Positions 9,088 to 17,695 of a DNA stretch of 64,000 nt are shown piece after piece. Every line of letters starts with the position of its first letter. Within the stretch, counting starts at the first letter, position 1. A program made the position numbers and the translations under genes. The stretch comes from UBA2287 sp964479665. GTDB lineage: Bacteria > Bacteroidota > Bacteroidia > Bacteroidales > Tenuifilaceae. The notes below the pieces were generated by a model. That model was given only the letters and a program-made list of their open reading frames with translations, had not been told where the DNA came from and made no database searches. The DNA lies in NCBI GenBank assembly GCA_964479665.1, contig CAYZNN010000015.1, positions 12,663 to 76,662 on the forward strand, written 5' to 3'.

Positions 9088-9768
9088 TTATTGCTCAACA
9101 ATGGTTGTTCCAAGCCCCGATTTTATTTGCCTAACTTTAGGATTACCCATATACGTAAGAGTTCCACCAGTGCGTACATTGGCATCGATAAAGGCATTGG
9201 CGGTAACTTTGGCCATACCTCGAGTATTTATATTTAAGTATACCGAGTCGGCTACAAGATCGAATGCCGAGAGGGTTGCACCTGAAGAAACCCTCGCTTC
9301 GAACGTTCCAACTTTACCTTTTAAATTTATGTTTGCACCCTTATCGAGACGAATATCGGCTGTACGAAGATTCACAGTAGCATCGAGCCGGCTGCCAGTA
9401 AATGCTGAAAGAATAACCTTGTCGCCTGCCAACTCACTTTCAATAACAACTGAACCTGATGCTGTTACAAATACATCGCGAAGTTCCTTGTATGTAACCC
9501 AAACTTCAACCGAAATATCTTTATATACTCCACGCTTCAGGGTAATCTCAAGGGTTTTGCCATTAACATCGGTAATAACCTCTGAAAGATCGATGCCACG
9601 AGCATTAACTCTAGCCTGCTCAACACCTCCTTGCACCATAAATACATTAATCTGGTTAGTAACCCTAAGCTTGTCAAAATGGGGCAGTTTCCTATCTTCT
9701 TGGCTATAAACACCTATGCTACTTAATAAAAGTAGAACAACCAATAATAATGGAGAGATGATTTTCAT
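9088..9768 (-). CDS. Exported GIN-domain (DUF2807) protein
   Basis: A 226-residue exported protein with a signal peptide (about 1-22, ending VYSQ). The mature protein is made of short beta strands repeating an xVxVxAxGxxxV pattern (segments such as VFVTASGSVVIES, SRLDATVNLRTADIRLDKG and ARVSSGATLSAF), which is typical of the DUF2807 GIN domain predicted to form a right-handed beta-helix like the head of auto-transporter adhesins. Members are abundant in Bacteroidota and of unknown function, possibly envelope-surface. It precedes the ttcA-like gene by 8 bp and may be the first gene of a three-gene unit driven by the TATATTTG element 51 bp upstream. Confidence 0.88.
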   Translation of the reverse strand: MKIISPLLLVVLLLLSSIGVYSQEDRKLPHFDKLRVTNQINVFMVQGGVEQARVNARGIDLSEVITDVNGKTLEITLKRGVYKDISVEVWVTYKELRDVFVTASGSVVIESELAGDKVILSAFTGSRLDATVNLRTADIRLDKGANINLKGKVGTFEARVSSGATLSAFDLVADSVYLNINTRGMAKVTANAFIDANVRTGGTLTYMGNPKVRQIKSGLGTTIVEQ

Positions 9769-9818
9769 ATAGTTAAAAGTTTAGTAGCAATAGATTCCTA
9801 CATAATCAAAAACGATTC

Positions 9819-9826
9819 CAAATATA
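9819..9826 (-). promoter_or_regulatory. Candidate -7 promoter for the GIN-domain gene
   Basis: TATATTTG on the minus strand, 51 bp before the ATG of the DUF2807 gene, is an exact TAnnTTTG match. No clear -33 box is seen. Confidence 0.45.
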
Positions 9827-9935
9827 TAGTAAAATGCTCATTGAATTGTGATAAGAATGCTAATTATGGTTATTTCAAAAATAAGCGAGGAATAGTGTAT
9901 CAAGTTCAACAATTTTTATAAAAAACTAAAATGCA

Positions 9936-9969
9936 TTGTTTTCATATAAATGAAAAACCATTACATTTG
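9936..9969 (+). promoter_or_regulatory. Candidate promoter for the TPR membrane protein
   Basis: TACATTTG (9962-9969) matches TAnnTTTG, and a TTG lies 23 bp upstream (9936-9938). Transcription would begin near 9975, downstream of the most upstream in-frame ATG (9931), which supports the ATG at 10000 as the true start. Confidence 0.55.
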
Positions 9970-9999
9970 CGCTTGCTTTTAAAAATTACACTTCGAATT

Positions 10000-10686
10000 A
10001 TGGCAAAAAATAAAAAAGAGACAACCGACAACAATGTAGAATCGTTGGAAAGTGCCCTAACAAGGACAGAACAATACATTGAGAAAAACCAGAAAATGCT
10101 TACTATCGTAGCATTAGTAATAGTTGTAATTGTAGGTTCGGTTATTGGATACAAGCGATTGTACATAGCACCCTTGGAAAAGGAAGCGCAAGCACTCATA
10201 TTCCCAGCCGAAAACTATTTCGAAAGAGACTCTTTCAATTTAGTTCTCAATGGCGATGGAAATAACCCTGGTGTGCTGGAAATTATCGATAATTTCGGTC
10301 CAACACGCACTGCAAACTTGGCTCATTACTATGCAGGCATTTCATACAGGCAACTAGGTAATTACGAAGACGCCCTTACCCATCTGAAAAAATTCAGCAC
10401 AAGCGAAAGAATGATAGGTTCAATTGCCCTTGGAGCTATTGGCGATTGCTATGTTGAACTTGAAAAACTAGAAGAGGCTGCCAATTATTACGTTAAAGCT
10501 GCAAAGAAGGGCGACAACGAATTTTCAACACCCATGTACCTTATGAAAGCCGCTTTGGTTTACGAAGAACTCAGTAAATTTAACGAAGCCTTAAATATAT
10601 ATAAGGAAGTAAAAAACAAATTTCCAAAATCCACCGAGGCTCGCGATATTGAAAAGCATATTACAAGCGTTGAGTTAAGAAAGTAA
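10000..10686 (+). CDS. Membrane-anchored TPR protein (YfgM-like)
   Basis: A 228-residue protein with a charged N-terminal tail, one membrane helix (about 35-55, rich in Val/Ile), and a C-terminal domain with several tetratricopeptide-like helices (segments ALTHLKKFS, AANYYVKAAKKG, ALNIYKEVKNKFP). The layout resembles YfgM, the SecYEG-associated TPR protein that interacts with periplasmic chaperones, but it may equally be a general scaffold. The start at 10000 (MAKNKK) is preferred because the good promoter element ends at 9969. A strong terminator follows, so the gene is a single transcription unit. Confidence 0.85.
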   Translation: MAKNKKETTDNNVESLESALTRTEQYIEKNQKMLTIVALVIVVIVGSVIGYKRLYIAPLEKEAQALIFPAENYFERDSFNLVLNGDGNNPGVLEIIDNFGPTRTANLAHYYAGISYRQLGNYEDALTHLKKFSTSERMIGSIALGAIGDCYVELEKLEEAANYYVKAAKKGDNEFSTPMYLMKAALVYEELSKFNEALNIYKEVKNKFPKSTEARDIEKHITSVELRK

Positions 10687-10712
10687 TTGTATTTTATACA
10701 TAATTTTTCCTA

Positions 10713-10740
10713 AACCAACCCTAATTGGGTTGGTTTTTTT
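10713..10740 (+). terminator. Rho-independent terminator after the TPR gene
   Basis: AACCAACCC pairs perfectly with GGGTTGGTT around a five-base loop, followed by a run of T. It ends the TPR transcript just upstream of ribH. Confidence 0.88.
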
Positions 10741-10758
10741 ATTTTTACAAAAAAAACT

Positions 10759-11265
10759 ATGGCCACACATTTAAAGAATCTGTCAACTTACGATGCCAAA
10801 AGTATCCCTTCGGGTAAAAAATTCAAATTTGGCATTGTTGTTTCCGATTGGAACTCAGAAATAACCCATTCGCTGTTGAAAGGGGCACTGGAAACATTAA
10901 GTAACCATGGAGTTAAAGAAGAAAACATTTTAGTTAAACATGTTCCAGGCAGTTTTGAGCTGACCCTTGGTGCTCAGTTTATGGCCGAATATGCCGATTT
11001 GGATGGAGTAATTTGTTTAGGTTGCGTAATTCAGGGAGAAACTCCTCACTTTAACTTTGTATGCCAGGGTGTTACCCATGGGATTACCGAACTGAATATG
11101 AACTACAATATTCCCTTCATTTTTGGTGTACTTACTACAAATACATTAGAGCAAGCGAAAGACCGTGCAGGGGGAAAGCATGGAAATAAAGGAATTGAAG
11201 CGGCTATAACTGCTCTGAAAATGGCAGCATTACAAAGAGAAATGGAAGAAATTGAAGAATCGTAA
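10759..11265 (+). CDS. ribH: 6,7-dimethyl-8-ribityllumazine synthase
   Basis: A 168-residue lumazine synthase, the penultimate step of riboflavin synthesis, which condenses 5-amino-6-ribitylaminouracil with 3,4-dihydroxy-2-butanone 4-phosphate. The family hallmarks are visible: FGIVVSDWNSEIT, the VPGSFELTLGAQ segment, GCVIQGETPHFNFVC with the catalytic His, and FGVLTTNTLEQA near the C-terminus. It stands alone here between two terminators; no other rib genes and no FMN-riboswitch-like leader can fit in the 18 bp between the upstream terminator and the ATG. Confidence 0.96.
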   Translation: MATHLKNLSTYDAKSIPSGKKFKFGIVVSDWNSEITHSLLKGALETLSNHGVKEENILVKHVPGSFELTLGAQFMAEYADLDGVICLGCVIQGETPHFNFVCQGVTHGITELNMNYNIPFIFGVLTTNTLEQAKDRAGGKHGNKGIEAAITALKMAALQREMEEIEES

Positions 11266-11270
11266 CATAA

Positions 11271-11302
11271 AAAAGGGGGCCCAAAAATGAGCCCCCTTTT
11301 TT
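11271..11302. terminator. Bidirectional terminator between ribH and yidC
   Basis: GGGGGC pairs with GCCCCC around a 12-base loop, with A-rich sequence on the left and a T-run on the right. It serves ribH rightwards and yidC leftwards; the yidC stop codon touches its right arm. Confidence 0.88.
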
Positions 11303-13149
11303 TATTTCTTTTTTGCAGCCATTTGCTTTTGCTTTGCGTACTTTTCTAATTTTTCCTGAAAACCCGACTTTTTAACAGGCTTTTTTGCATTCTCGTTGAG
11401 CTTTGCAAGAATCTTCTCGTCATCAACAGTTTGGCGAATGAGATATGTTTGCCCCAGAGTGAAGGCGTTGGATAGAAAGTAGTAGTAGCTTAACCCCGAT
11501 GAGTAGCTGTTGAAAAACAGCAATAGCATAACAGGCATCATATAAAGCATCATGAATTTCATCCCCGGAAGCTGCGCAGTTGTATCGGTCATTTGGCTTG
11601 CGCTCATTTTAGATGTGAAATACAATGCAACTGCCATTAGTAGGGTAAATAGGCTCACATGATCGCCATACATTGGTATATTGAAGGGCAACTGTAAAAT
11701 TGAATCATACGATGACAGGTCATCGGCCCAGAGGAAACTTTGCTGACGCAACTCGAATGAGGCCGGGAAAAAGCGGAACATGGCGAATAGTATAGGAAAC
11801 TGTATGAGCATGGGCAAGCAGCCACCTAAGGGGCTTACACCCACCTTTTTGTATAGCCCCATAACCGCTTGCTGTTTTTTTAGTGCATCTTCCTTTTTAG
11901 GGAATTTAGCACTTATTTCATCGATCTGTGGTTTTAAAACTCGCATTTTTGCCTGGCTCAAATACGATTTATAAGTAAGGGGGAAAAGAACTAATTTAAT
12001 AATTATTGTAAGTAACAAAATAATTAAACCGTAACTGGCAACCACGTTATCGAGCACATCGAATAGAAAAATAACTACATATCGATTAATCCAACCAATA
12101 ATCCAACCGCCTAGAGGCACAACCTCTTCGAAACCGTAACTATATGTTTTAAGCGTATTGAAATGGTTAGGTCCAAAATAAAATTTGAATTGGGCTGTTT
12201 CGTCGGCTCCCTTTTCAAAAGGTATTGCAATCCGCGATGAGAACTGTTTGGTTAAGTTTGCTTCTTCTAAAATATAAGTAGCAAGTTTCGCATTCTGCAT
12301 GCTTTCGTCGGAAACTAAAAAGGTTGAAAAGAATTGATGCTTATACCCAATCCATTGTATTTTGGTTTTCACATCCTGCTCTTCCCTATCGCTAGTAGCA
12401 GAAAGTTCTTCAAATTCACCGTTCGGAAACCTGTAGGCAATAGTTGTATAATTACTTTCATTCTTTTTTCCCTTCTCTAAACGGGGCATTTCCACATCCC
12501 AAAGTAAATCTACAAATCCTACTCTGCTCGACATAACATTTTCCATTCCCGAAAAATGAATTTTGAAATCGACCATATACGAGTCGGAAGGAATGGTATA
12601 GGTATAGTCAATAAAAGATGTTTCGGTTACAGCCAAACGCATTGTAAGTGAATAGGGATCATCGCCCGACTTCAATTCAATAATGCTGTCCTGTGTGGAT
12701 GGCGAAAAGTATAAACTATTGGTTCTAACATCGTTATTATTTCCCCAGAACTGAAGACCGAACACATTCCTTTCGCCTGAAAAAAGAGCCAATGAATCGC
12801 CAAAGTAGGTTTTATAACCTTTAATTTCAGCTGAGTAAATTTTTCCACCTAAGGTTGAAAACTTCAGGCGAATTTTCTCATTTTCAATAGTAATATACTT
12901 TGTAGTCCCCTTTGAGCGTTCATAAAAAGTAGCATCCCCAGTATTAGTAACTAAAGCCTGTTCCTGCACAGGAGTTGAAAGTTGTTCATTTTGCTTTTGC
13001 TCTAGCTCCCTTTGATTTTTTACAAGGGTTAACGAATCGTTAATTCGTTTCTGGCGCTCAATTTCCTCTTGCGAAGGCCGATTAAGGTAACTAAACCCGA
13101 TGAGTATTAAAAAAATTAGTACTAATCCAATGACTGTATTTCTATCCAT
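11302..13149 (-). CDS. yidC: Membrane protein insertase YidC
   Basis: A 615-residue inner-membrane insertase that helps fold and insert membrane proteins with or without SecYEG. An N-terminal helix (about 6-22) precedes a large periplasmic beta-rich domain (about 60-350), then the conserved Oxa1/YidC core with five membrane segments (about 365-575), including the PLTYKSYLSQAKMR and GGCLPMLIQFPILFA motifs. The C-terminus is strongly basic and ends in a Lys-rich tail typical of Bacteroidota YidC, which can contact ribosomes. A TATTTTTG promoter element lies 35 bp before the start. Length fits the Gram-negative family. Confidence 0.97.
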   Translation of the reverse strand: MDRNTVIGLVLIFLILIGFSYLNRPSQEEIERQKRINDSLTLVKNQRELEQKQNEQLSTPVQEQALVTNTGDATFYERSKGTTKYITIENEKIRLKFSTLGGKIYSAEIKGYKTYFGDSLALFSGERNVFGLQFWGNNNDVRTNSLYFSPSTQDSIIELKSGDDPYSLTMRLAVTETSFIDYTYTIPSDSYMVDFKIHFSGMENVMSSRVGFVDLLWDVEMPRLEKGKKNESNYTTIAYRFPNGEFEELSATSDREEQDVKTKIQWIGYKHQFFSTFLVSDESMQNAKLATYILEEANLTKQFSSRIAIPFEKGADETAQFKFYFGPNHFNTLKTYSYGFEEVVPLGGWIIGWINRYVVIFLFDVLDNVVASYGLIILLLTIIIKLVLFPLTYKSYLSQAKMRVLKPQIDEISAKFPKKEDALKKQQAVMGLYKKVGVSPLGGCLPMLIQFPILFAMFRFFPASFELRQQSFLWADDLSSYDSILQLPFNIPMYGDHVSLFTLLMAVALYFTSKMSASQMTDTTAQLPGMKFMMLYMMPVMLLLFFNSYSSGLSYYYFLSNAFTLGQTYLIRQTVDDEKILAKLNENAKKPVKKSGFQEKLEKYAKQKQMAAKKK

Positions 13150-13183
13150 TATTGCTTGTTATTAAAGTATTTTTGGAAAGGCA

Positions 13184-13191
13184 CAAAAATA
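13184..13191 (-). promoter_or_regulatory. Candidate -7 promoter for yidC
   Basis: TATTTTTG on the minus strand, 35 bp before the yidC ATG, matches TAnnTTTG; a TTG lies about 23 bp further upstream. Confidence 0.5.
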
Positions 13192-13254
13192 ATAAAAAAA
13201 CCATTACTGAATGCCAACATGCTATTTTCAGTTAGGTTTTGAGTTTTATAGTTA

Positions 13255-14286
13255 TTATTTCTTTAACAAATTCTTAATAAGCGACACAAATTCAGCAATA
13301 TCCGCTTCGGAAGTATCCCAAGAAGTCATCCAACGCACTTCATTACGGTCCTTATCCCAAACATAGAAAAAGAACTCTTTTTGAAGGGGTTCAATTATGC
13401 TGTGTGGAACTATAGCAAAAACACCATTTACATCTACGGGTTGAGTGATATGAATTTCGGTAATCTGTTTCAGCTCCCTTTCGAGTAGTTTGGCCATAGA
13501 ATTGGCATGCACAGCCGTACCCTTCCATTGTTGATTCGATAAATAAGCTGTAAACTGAGCAGAAATATAGCGCATTTTAGATGCTAACTGCAATCCCTGC
13601 TTTCGAGTGTACATGAATTCAGCGGCAAGTGAAGGGTTAATAAAAACTATGGCTTCGCCATACATCATACCGTTTTTTGTGCCCCCAAACGAAAGAATAT
13701 CAACCCCTGCCTTGGTTGTGAAATCGGCAAAAGGAATTTGCAAGGCTGCTGCAGCATTAGCTATACGGGCACCATCCATGTGCAGGTACATATTGTTTGC
13801 ATGGGCATACTTGCTCAGCTCTTTAATTTCTTTAGGCGAATAGAGAGTACCAAGTTCGGTGGGTTGCGAAATGGAAATTACCTTGGGTTGGGCATGATGC
13901 TGAAAACCGAAACCATGCATATGCTTTTTAACTAGTTCGGTTGTTAGCTTACCATCGGGAGTTGAAACAGTTAATAGTTTGCAACCCGTAAAACGTTCGG
14001 GTGCTCCACATTCATCCACATTAATATGTGCAGTTTCTGAGCAAATTACTGCGTTGTATGGCTGTGTGGCTGCTTTTAGGCCAAGTACATTTGCTGCTGA
14101 GCCAATAAACACAAAAAAAACTTCGGCCTGATTTCCAAATTCACTCTTGAAAAGATCGATGGCCTGTTGGGTATATGGATCGTCGCCGTAGGCAATAGTA
14201 TGCCCCTCGTTTACCTTACCCAATGCCGAAAGTATATTTGGGTGTACCCCAGAATTATTGTCGCTCGCAAATCCTCTTTTTGTCAT
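13255..14286 (-). CDS. ltaE: Low-specificity threonine aldolase
   Basis: A 343-residue PLP enzyme of the beta-eliminating lyase family that cleaves threonine or allo-threonine to glycine and acetaldehyde. The Schiff-base lysine is Lys204 in SFGGTKNG, the PLP-binding Asp171/Arg174 are in HMDGARI, and the N-terminal FASDNNSGVHP and YGDDPYTQ segments are characteristic. Stereospecificity cannot be read from sequence. It is monocistronic in appearance, preceded by about 100 bp without a gene. The protein looks intact. Confidence 0.93.
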   Translation of the reverse strand: MTKRGFASDNNSGVHPNILSALGKVNEGHTIAYGDDPYTQQAIDLFKSEFGNQAEVFFVFIGSAANVLGLKAATQPYNAVICSETAHINVDECGAPERFTGCKLLTVSTPDGKLTTELVKKHMHGFGFQHHAQPKVISISQPTELGTLYSPKEIKELSKYAHANNMYLHMDGARIANAAAALQIPFADFTTKAGVDILSFGGTKNGMMYGEAIVFINPSLAAEFMYTRKQGLQLASKMRYISAQFTAYLSNQQWKGTAVHANSMAKLLERELKQITEIHITQPVDVNGVFAIVPHSIIEPLQKEFFFYVWDKDRNEVRWMTSWDTSEADIAEFVSLIKNLLKK

Positions 14287-14393
14287 GGTTGCAATATTAT
14301 AGTTATAAATATGGTATTGGGGCTTAAAAATAGAAAAATTGCTGATGGAAAATGGGCTTCAAAAGCAATAATTCGAATTTAAGCATGCTTAAA

Positions 14394-16841
14394 TTACTTT
14401 CTTCCTCGTAGGTTTTGATAATCGATATAATAAAGCAATTTAAATGAGATGCTGTTATACTGTGCCGAATTGAGCAAATTTGATACAGTATTGAGGTAGT
14501 TTGTATTCAATTCTCCTGAAGCACTGTCATTTATGGCATTTTTCCACATTACTGTCAGAACGCTTCCGGGTGCAAAGTTCCATTGGTACGAAAGGTCGAT
14601 GTTAAAAAGGTTTAAGCTGGCATTTTTATTTAGGTCGATATTTATTGGCTCTGAAAGGGTTCCATCCGCTTCTAGTTCGAAGTAGTTGTTATATTTTAAC
14701 CATCGCCAATAGTGCCTTACCCTCAACGAAATTGATGCATTAGCATTGAAGGCCCACAAGCCTTCAAAAGTATTTGTTAGGGTACTCATATTTCGAAGCC
14801 CCATGTATATTGTTTCATTGTCTCTACCAGAGTAACCTAACTCATTATAATCAAAATCTTTACGGGTTTCGAACACAACAAAAATGTTGTTACTAAAACG
14901 AATTCGAGGAGATAAACTAACCCAAAAACCTTGTTGATTTAAGGCATCTGAAACCCAGTATCCCGTTTTTGTGTCGACTGCTATTGCCTTACGGTAGTCA
15001 GTTGAAGTCCATAAGCTAGCAGAAACCCTTCGAGGAACGATTAATTTTCTCCCATTAACTCTGGGTTCGTCGTAATCGTGAGTTTTCTGTGGATTAGCAG
15101 AAAAGTTGCCGCCAACTGTTAAATACTTTTTTGAAAAAGTAGTAACAAAACTGAGGTAAAGGTACGAACTTGAATATACTCTGGGGTAAAATAAATAGCT
15201 ATTGTAATAGCCAATCCAACAGTTCCAGTTCAGCAATCGCCAAAAAGGCTTGTATACCTTGTATCCAATATCAACACCATTAGTAAATTCATTAGGTTTT
15301 TTCAAAAATCCTAGGTCGTTGGGGTTGTATTTTTCGCTTTCTGTATTATGCCAAAACGTATATAAAATATTTCCAGATGTTTTATTAAACGATATAGTGT
15401 ATTTATAGCCATTAGTACTTGTTATATGGTTAATCGTACTATACGCTCCTGTACCCTTCACTGCGTAAGTATTTGACTTGTCGCGTATTGTAAACTCAGT
15501 TGCAGTTAAATTAGCTAAGTAATTTGTATCGGGAATCAGAAGGTTGGTATTTATTAAACTTATGTATGAGTTATTTCTTAAGGTTTGGTCTAAAACTAAA
15601 ATATTATAGTTCGTAATTGACTGGGTTACAATATTACGAGTTACTCCACTGAGAGTATCCTTAACCGAAGCGTTGGCTTCGCCCGTTATGGCATTAAAAA
15701 AACCAATACCTAAGCCGCCTGCGGTTCGTCCGGAGACTTTAATTGCATTAATCATTTTTGTTTCTGCAGGATTGTTTTCTACCACTTCATTTTCTAATAA
15801 TTGACTATTTAATCCTGAAGCAAACTTGGGTTTTGCCCCAATTCTTCTTGAGTAAAATACATTGGCTTTGGAAAACAGATCCATTCCTTCGGTAAAGAAC
15901 GGACGCTGCTCATCATATTTCACTTCAAAGGGAGAAACATTGAAAATTTTATCGTCCGATTTAACCTGTCCAAAATCGGGAATCAAAGTCATATCAAGAG
16001 TAAAACTCTCTGTTAAGCCCAGCTTAAAATCCATACCTCCATTGAACTGGAAATTCCATTTGTTAGTAACAGTATTCGAATTGGTGTAGCCCGAAATATA
16101 GGGAGTAAAGGATAGTCGAACTGGTGAGTCGATATTCGATATACCTCCCAATTCGCCCGATTGGTTAACAATACCAGAAATGCTGACATCAATAGGATTC
16201 CACGAACTCCATTCGTTGTAGCGCTTAATTAATCGTCTGAAGTTAATTCCCCAGTTTCCATTCGTTTTATTTGAGAAACGGAGAGCCGAATGCGGTATTC
16301 GCATTTCAACAGCCCATCCATCAGTTGTAAGCACAACAGAACTTTCCCATACTGCATCCCAGCTTCTATCGCGGTTTGTACCAGTGTGTCGAATATCGGT
16401 TTGTACACCCGAGGCTGATACCATGAATTCCTGGTAGTTTATTCCGTCGTTATATGGACTTACTAGTACGCTGAAAACATCGGCTTTCAACCTATCGGAA
16501 TTATCTCGTTGACCAAATTCCCTATATACATCATCAGGGGAGCTATCGAATAGTTTGGCACTAATATAAATAGCAGAATTAGTGTACAGCACCCTTACTT
16601 CGGTTGGCTCAGAGGGAATAGCGCCCCTAAGTGGCTCGTATTGTATAAAATCGGATTGTGCTTCGGCAAACTTCCATGCCTCATCGCTCAGGTCACCATC
16701 AATTCGTAATCCTCCCTCAAAACGATGGGCAACCATGGTCCTTTTGGTATGGTAAAGGGATTTTAAATTTTTCGATTGAAGTGTTCCTATACAAAAAAGG
16801 AGGAATGCAGTAACAGCAATCCGTAATAAGACTCTTAGCAT
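14394..16841 (-). CDS. Exported DUF5916 protein with CBM9-like N-terminal domain (paralogue 1)
   Basis: An 815-residue exported protein with a signal peptide (about 1-23). The N-terminal part (about 40-230) resembles a family 9 carbohydrate-binding module: DGDLSDEAWKFAEAQSDF, then a VLYTNSAIYISAKLFD strand and RIPHSALRF. The remainder (about 240-815) matches DUF5916, with the LTESFTLDMTLIPDFGQVKSD and EQRPFFTEGMDLF landmarks, and ends in many amphipathic strands with a terminal aromatic region, so it is probably an outer-membrane beta-barrel. Function is unknown. A second member of the family is at 51431-54049. A palindrome lies 31-45 bp before the start. Confidence 0.85.
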   Translation of the reverse strand: MLRVLLRIAVTAFLLFCIGTLQSKNLKSLYHTKRTMVAHRFEGGLRIDGDLSDEAWKFAEAQSDFIQYEPLRGAIPSEPTEVRVLYTNSAIYISAKLFDSSPDDVYREFGQRDNSDRLKADVFSVLVSPYNDGINYQEFMVSASGVQTDIRHTGTNRDRSWDAVWESSVVLTTDGWAVEMRIPHSALRFSNKTNGNWGINFRRLIKRYNEWSSWNPIDVSISGIVNQSGELGGISNIDSPVRLSFTPYISGYTNSNTVTNKWNFQFNGGMDFKLGLTESFTLDMTLIPDFGQVKSDDKIFNVSPFEVKYDEQRPFFTEGMDLFSKANVFYSRRIGAKPKFASGLNSQLLENEVVENNPAETKMINAIKVSGRTAGGLGIGFFNAITGEANASVKDTLSGVTRNIVTQSITNYNILVLDQTLRNNSYISLINTNLLIPDTNYLANLTATEFTIRDKSNTYAVKGTGAYSTINHITSTNGYKYTISFNKTSGNILYTFWHNTESEKYNPNDLGFLKKPNEFTNGVDIGYKVYKPFWRLLNWNCWIGYYNSYLFYPRVYSSSYLYLSFVTTFSKKYLTVGGNFSANPQKTHDYDEPRVNGRKLIVPRRVSASLWTSTDYRKAIAVDTKTGYWVSDALNQQGFWVSLSPRIRFSNNIFVVFETRKDFDYNELGYSGRDNETIYMGLRNMSTLTNTFEGLWAFNANASISLRVRHYWRWLKYNNYFELEADGTLSEPINIDLNKNASLNLFNIDLSYQWNFAPGSVLTVMWKNAINDSASGELNTNYLNTVSNLLNSAQYNSISFKLLYYIDYQNLRGRK

Positions 16842-16871
16842 AAAAAATATTTATTCCACCAGTTACTTTGA

Positions 16872-16886
16872 GCATGCAATGCATGC
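16872..16886. promoter_or_regulatory. Perfect 15-bp palindrome upstream of the DUF5916 gene
   Basis: GCATGCA and TGCATGC flank one central base, 31-45 bp before the start of the leftward DUF5916 gene. It could be an operator for a dimeric repressor. No second copy was noticed, so function is a guess. Confidence 0.3.
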
Positions 16887-16926
16887 AAAGTTTAAACAAT
16901 GAAATTAAAAAAATAGATAGTTCAAA

Positions 16927-16964
16927 CAAAAAAGGCGCACCATTTTGGGCACGCCTTTTTTTTA
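16927..16964 (-). terminator. Rho-independent terminator after glutathione peroxidase gene
   Basis: A GGCG...CGCC stem, interrupted by two mismatches, is flanked by A-runs and T-runs on both sides. It lies just past the stop of the leftward gpx gene. Confidence 0.7.
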
Positions 16965-16976
16965 TGTACTATTAAA

Positions 16977-17519
16977 CTACTTACTAGTTATCCATGCAAT
17001 AACCTTATCCGAATCGGGTTTATCTCGCGGCGATAGGCTTTCCACTAAATTTCCCTTCTCATCGATTAGAAACTTCTGGAAGTTCCAGGTAACATTAGCG
17101 TCTAACACTCCATTCTCCTTTTTTTGAGTTAACCATTGGTAAAGAGGATGCATATCGTCGCCCTTTACCGATATTTTTCCCATCATTGGAAATGTTACAC
17201 CATAATTTTTGGAGCAGAATTCCTTTATTTCCTCATTGGTTCCGGGCTCTTGTCCCATAAAATTATTGGCAGGAAAGCCAATAATTACAAAGTTTTTCGA
17301 ACCATACTGCTTGTGCAACTTTTCAAGTGCTTCGTACTGAGGGGTTAAACCGCATTTTGAGGCCGTATTAACAACCATCACCTTTTTTCCTTTAAGTTGC
17401 GACAAGGAGTATTCTTTTCCTTCGATAGTAGTAACTGTAAAATTGTAAAATGATTTATTCTGCGACATAGCCCCAAGACCATACAGAACAAATAGCGCAG
17501 TTAATATTATTGTTTTCAT
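16977..17519 (-). CDS. gpx: Exported glutathione peroxidase family protein
   Basis: A 180-residue thiol peroxidase of the GPx family with a signal peptide (about 1-19, GAMSQ). The peroxidatic residue is Cys56 (NTASKCGLTPQY), not selenocysteine; the family motifs GFPANNFMGQEPG and TWNFQKFLI are present, contributing the Gln and Trp/Asn of the active site. Such bacterial enzymes usually use thioredoxin rather than glutathione. Export implies action in the periplasm or at the surface. It is transcribed towards the DUF5916 gene and ends at its own terminator. Confidence 0.93.
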   Translation of the reverse strand: MKTIILTALFVLYGLGAMSQNKSFYNFTVTTIEGKEYSLSQLKGKKVMVVNTASKCGLTPQYEALEKLHKQYGSKNFVIIGFPANNFMGQEPGTNEEIKEFCSKNYGVTFPMMGKISVKGDDMHPLYQWLTQKKENGVLDANVTWNFQKFLIDEKGNLVESLSPRDKPDSDKVIAWITSK

Positions 17520-17695
17520 TTTTTAGTATGTTTTAGTTCTTCATAAAACACTACATGAATGCATTTGTTCAGTTTTGTGTACAATAAAAATAAACAATAA
17601 TTCAAAATAAATTTTTGTTTGCCAAGAATTTATCAAGAAGGTAAACCTTTACTTTGTAATCTTGTCAATAAATTTCATTAATAAACTATTAGGCG

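Noticed and set aside
9101..9709. 202-codon open frame opposite the GIN-domain gene
   Set aside because: It is an antisense shadow of a repetitive beta-helix gene and lacks any signal, motif or start context; the minus-strand gene is the coherent one.
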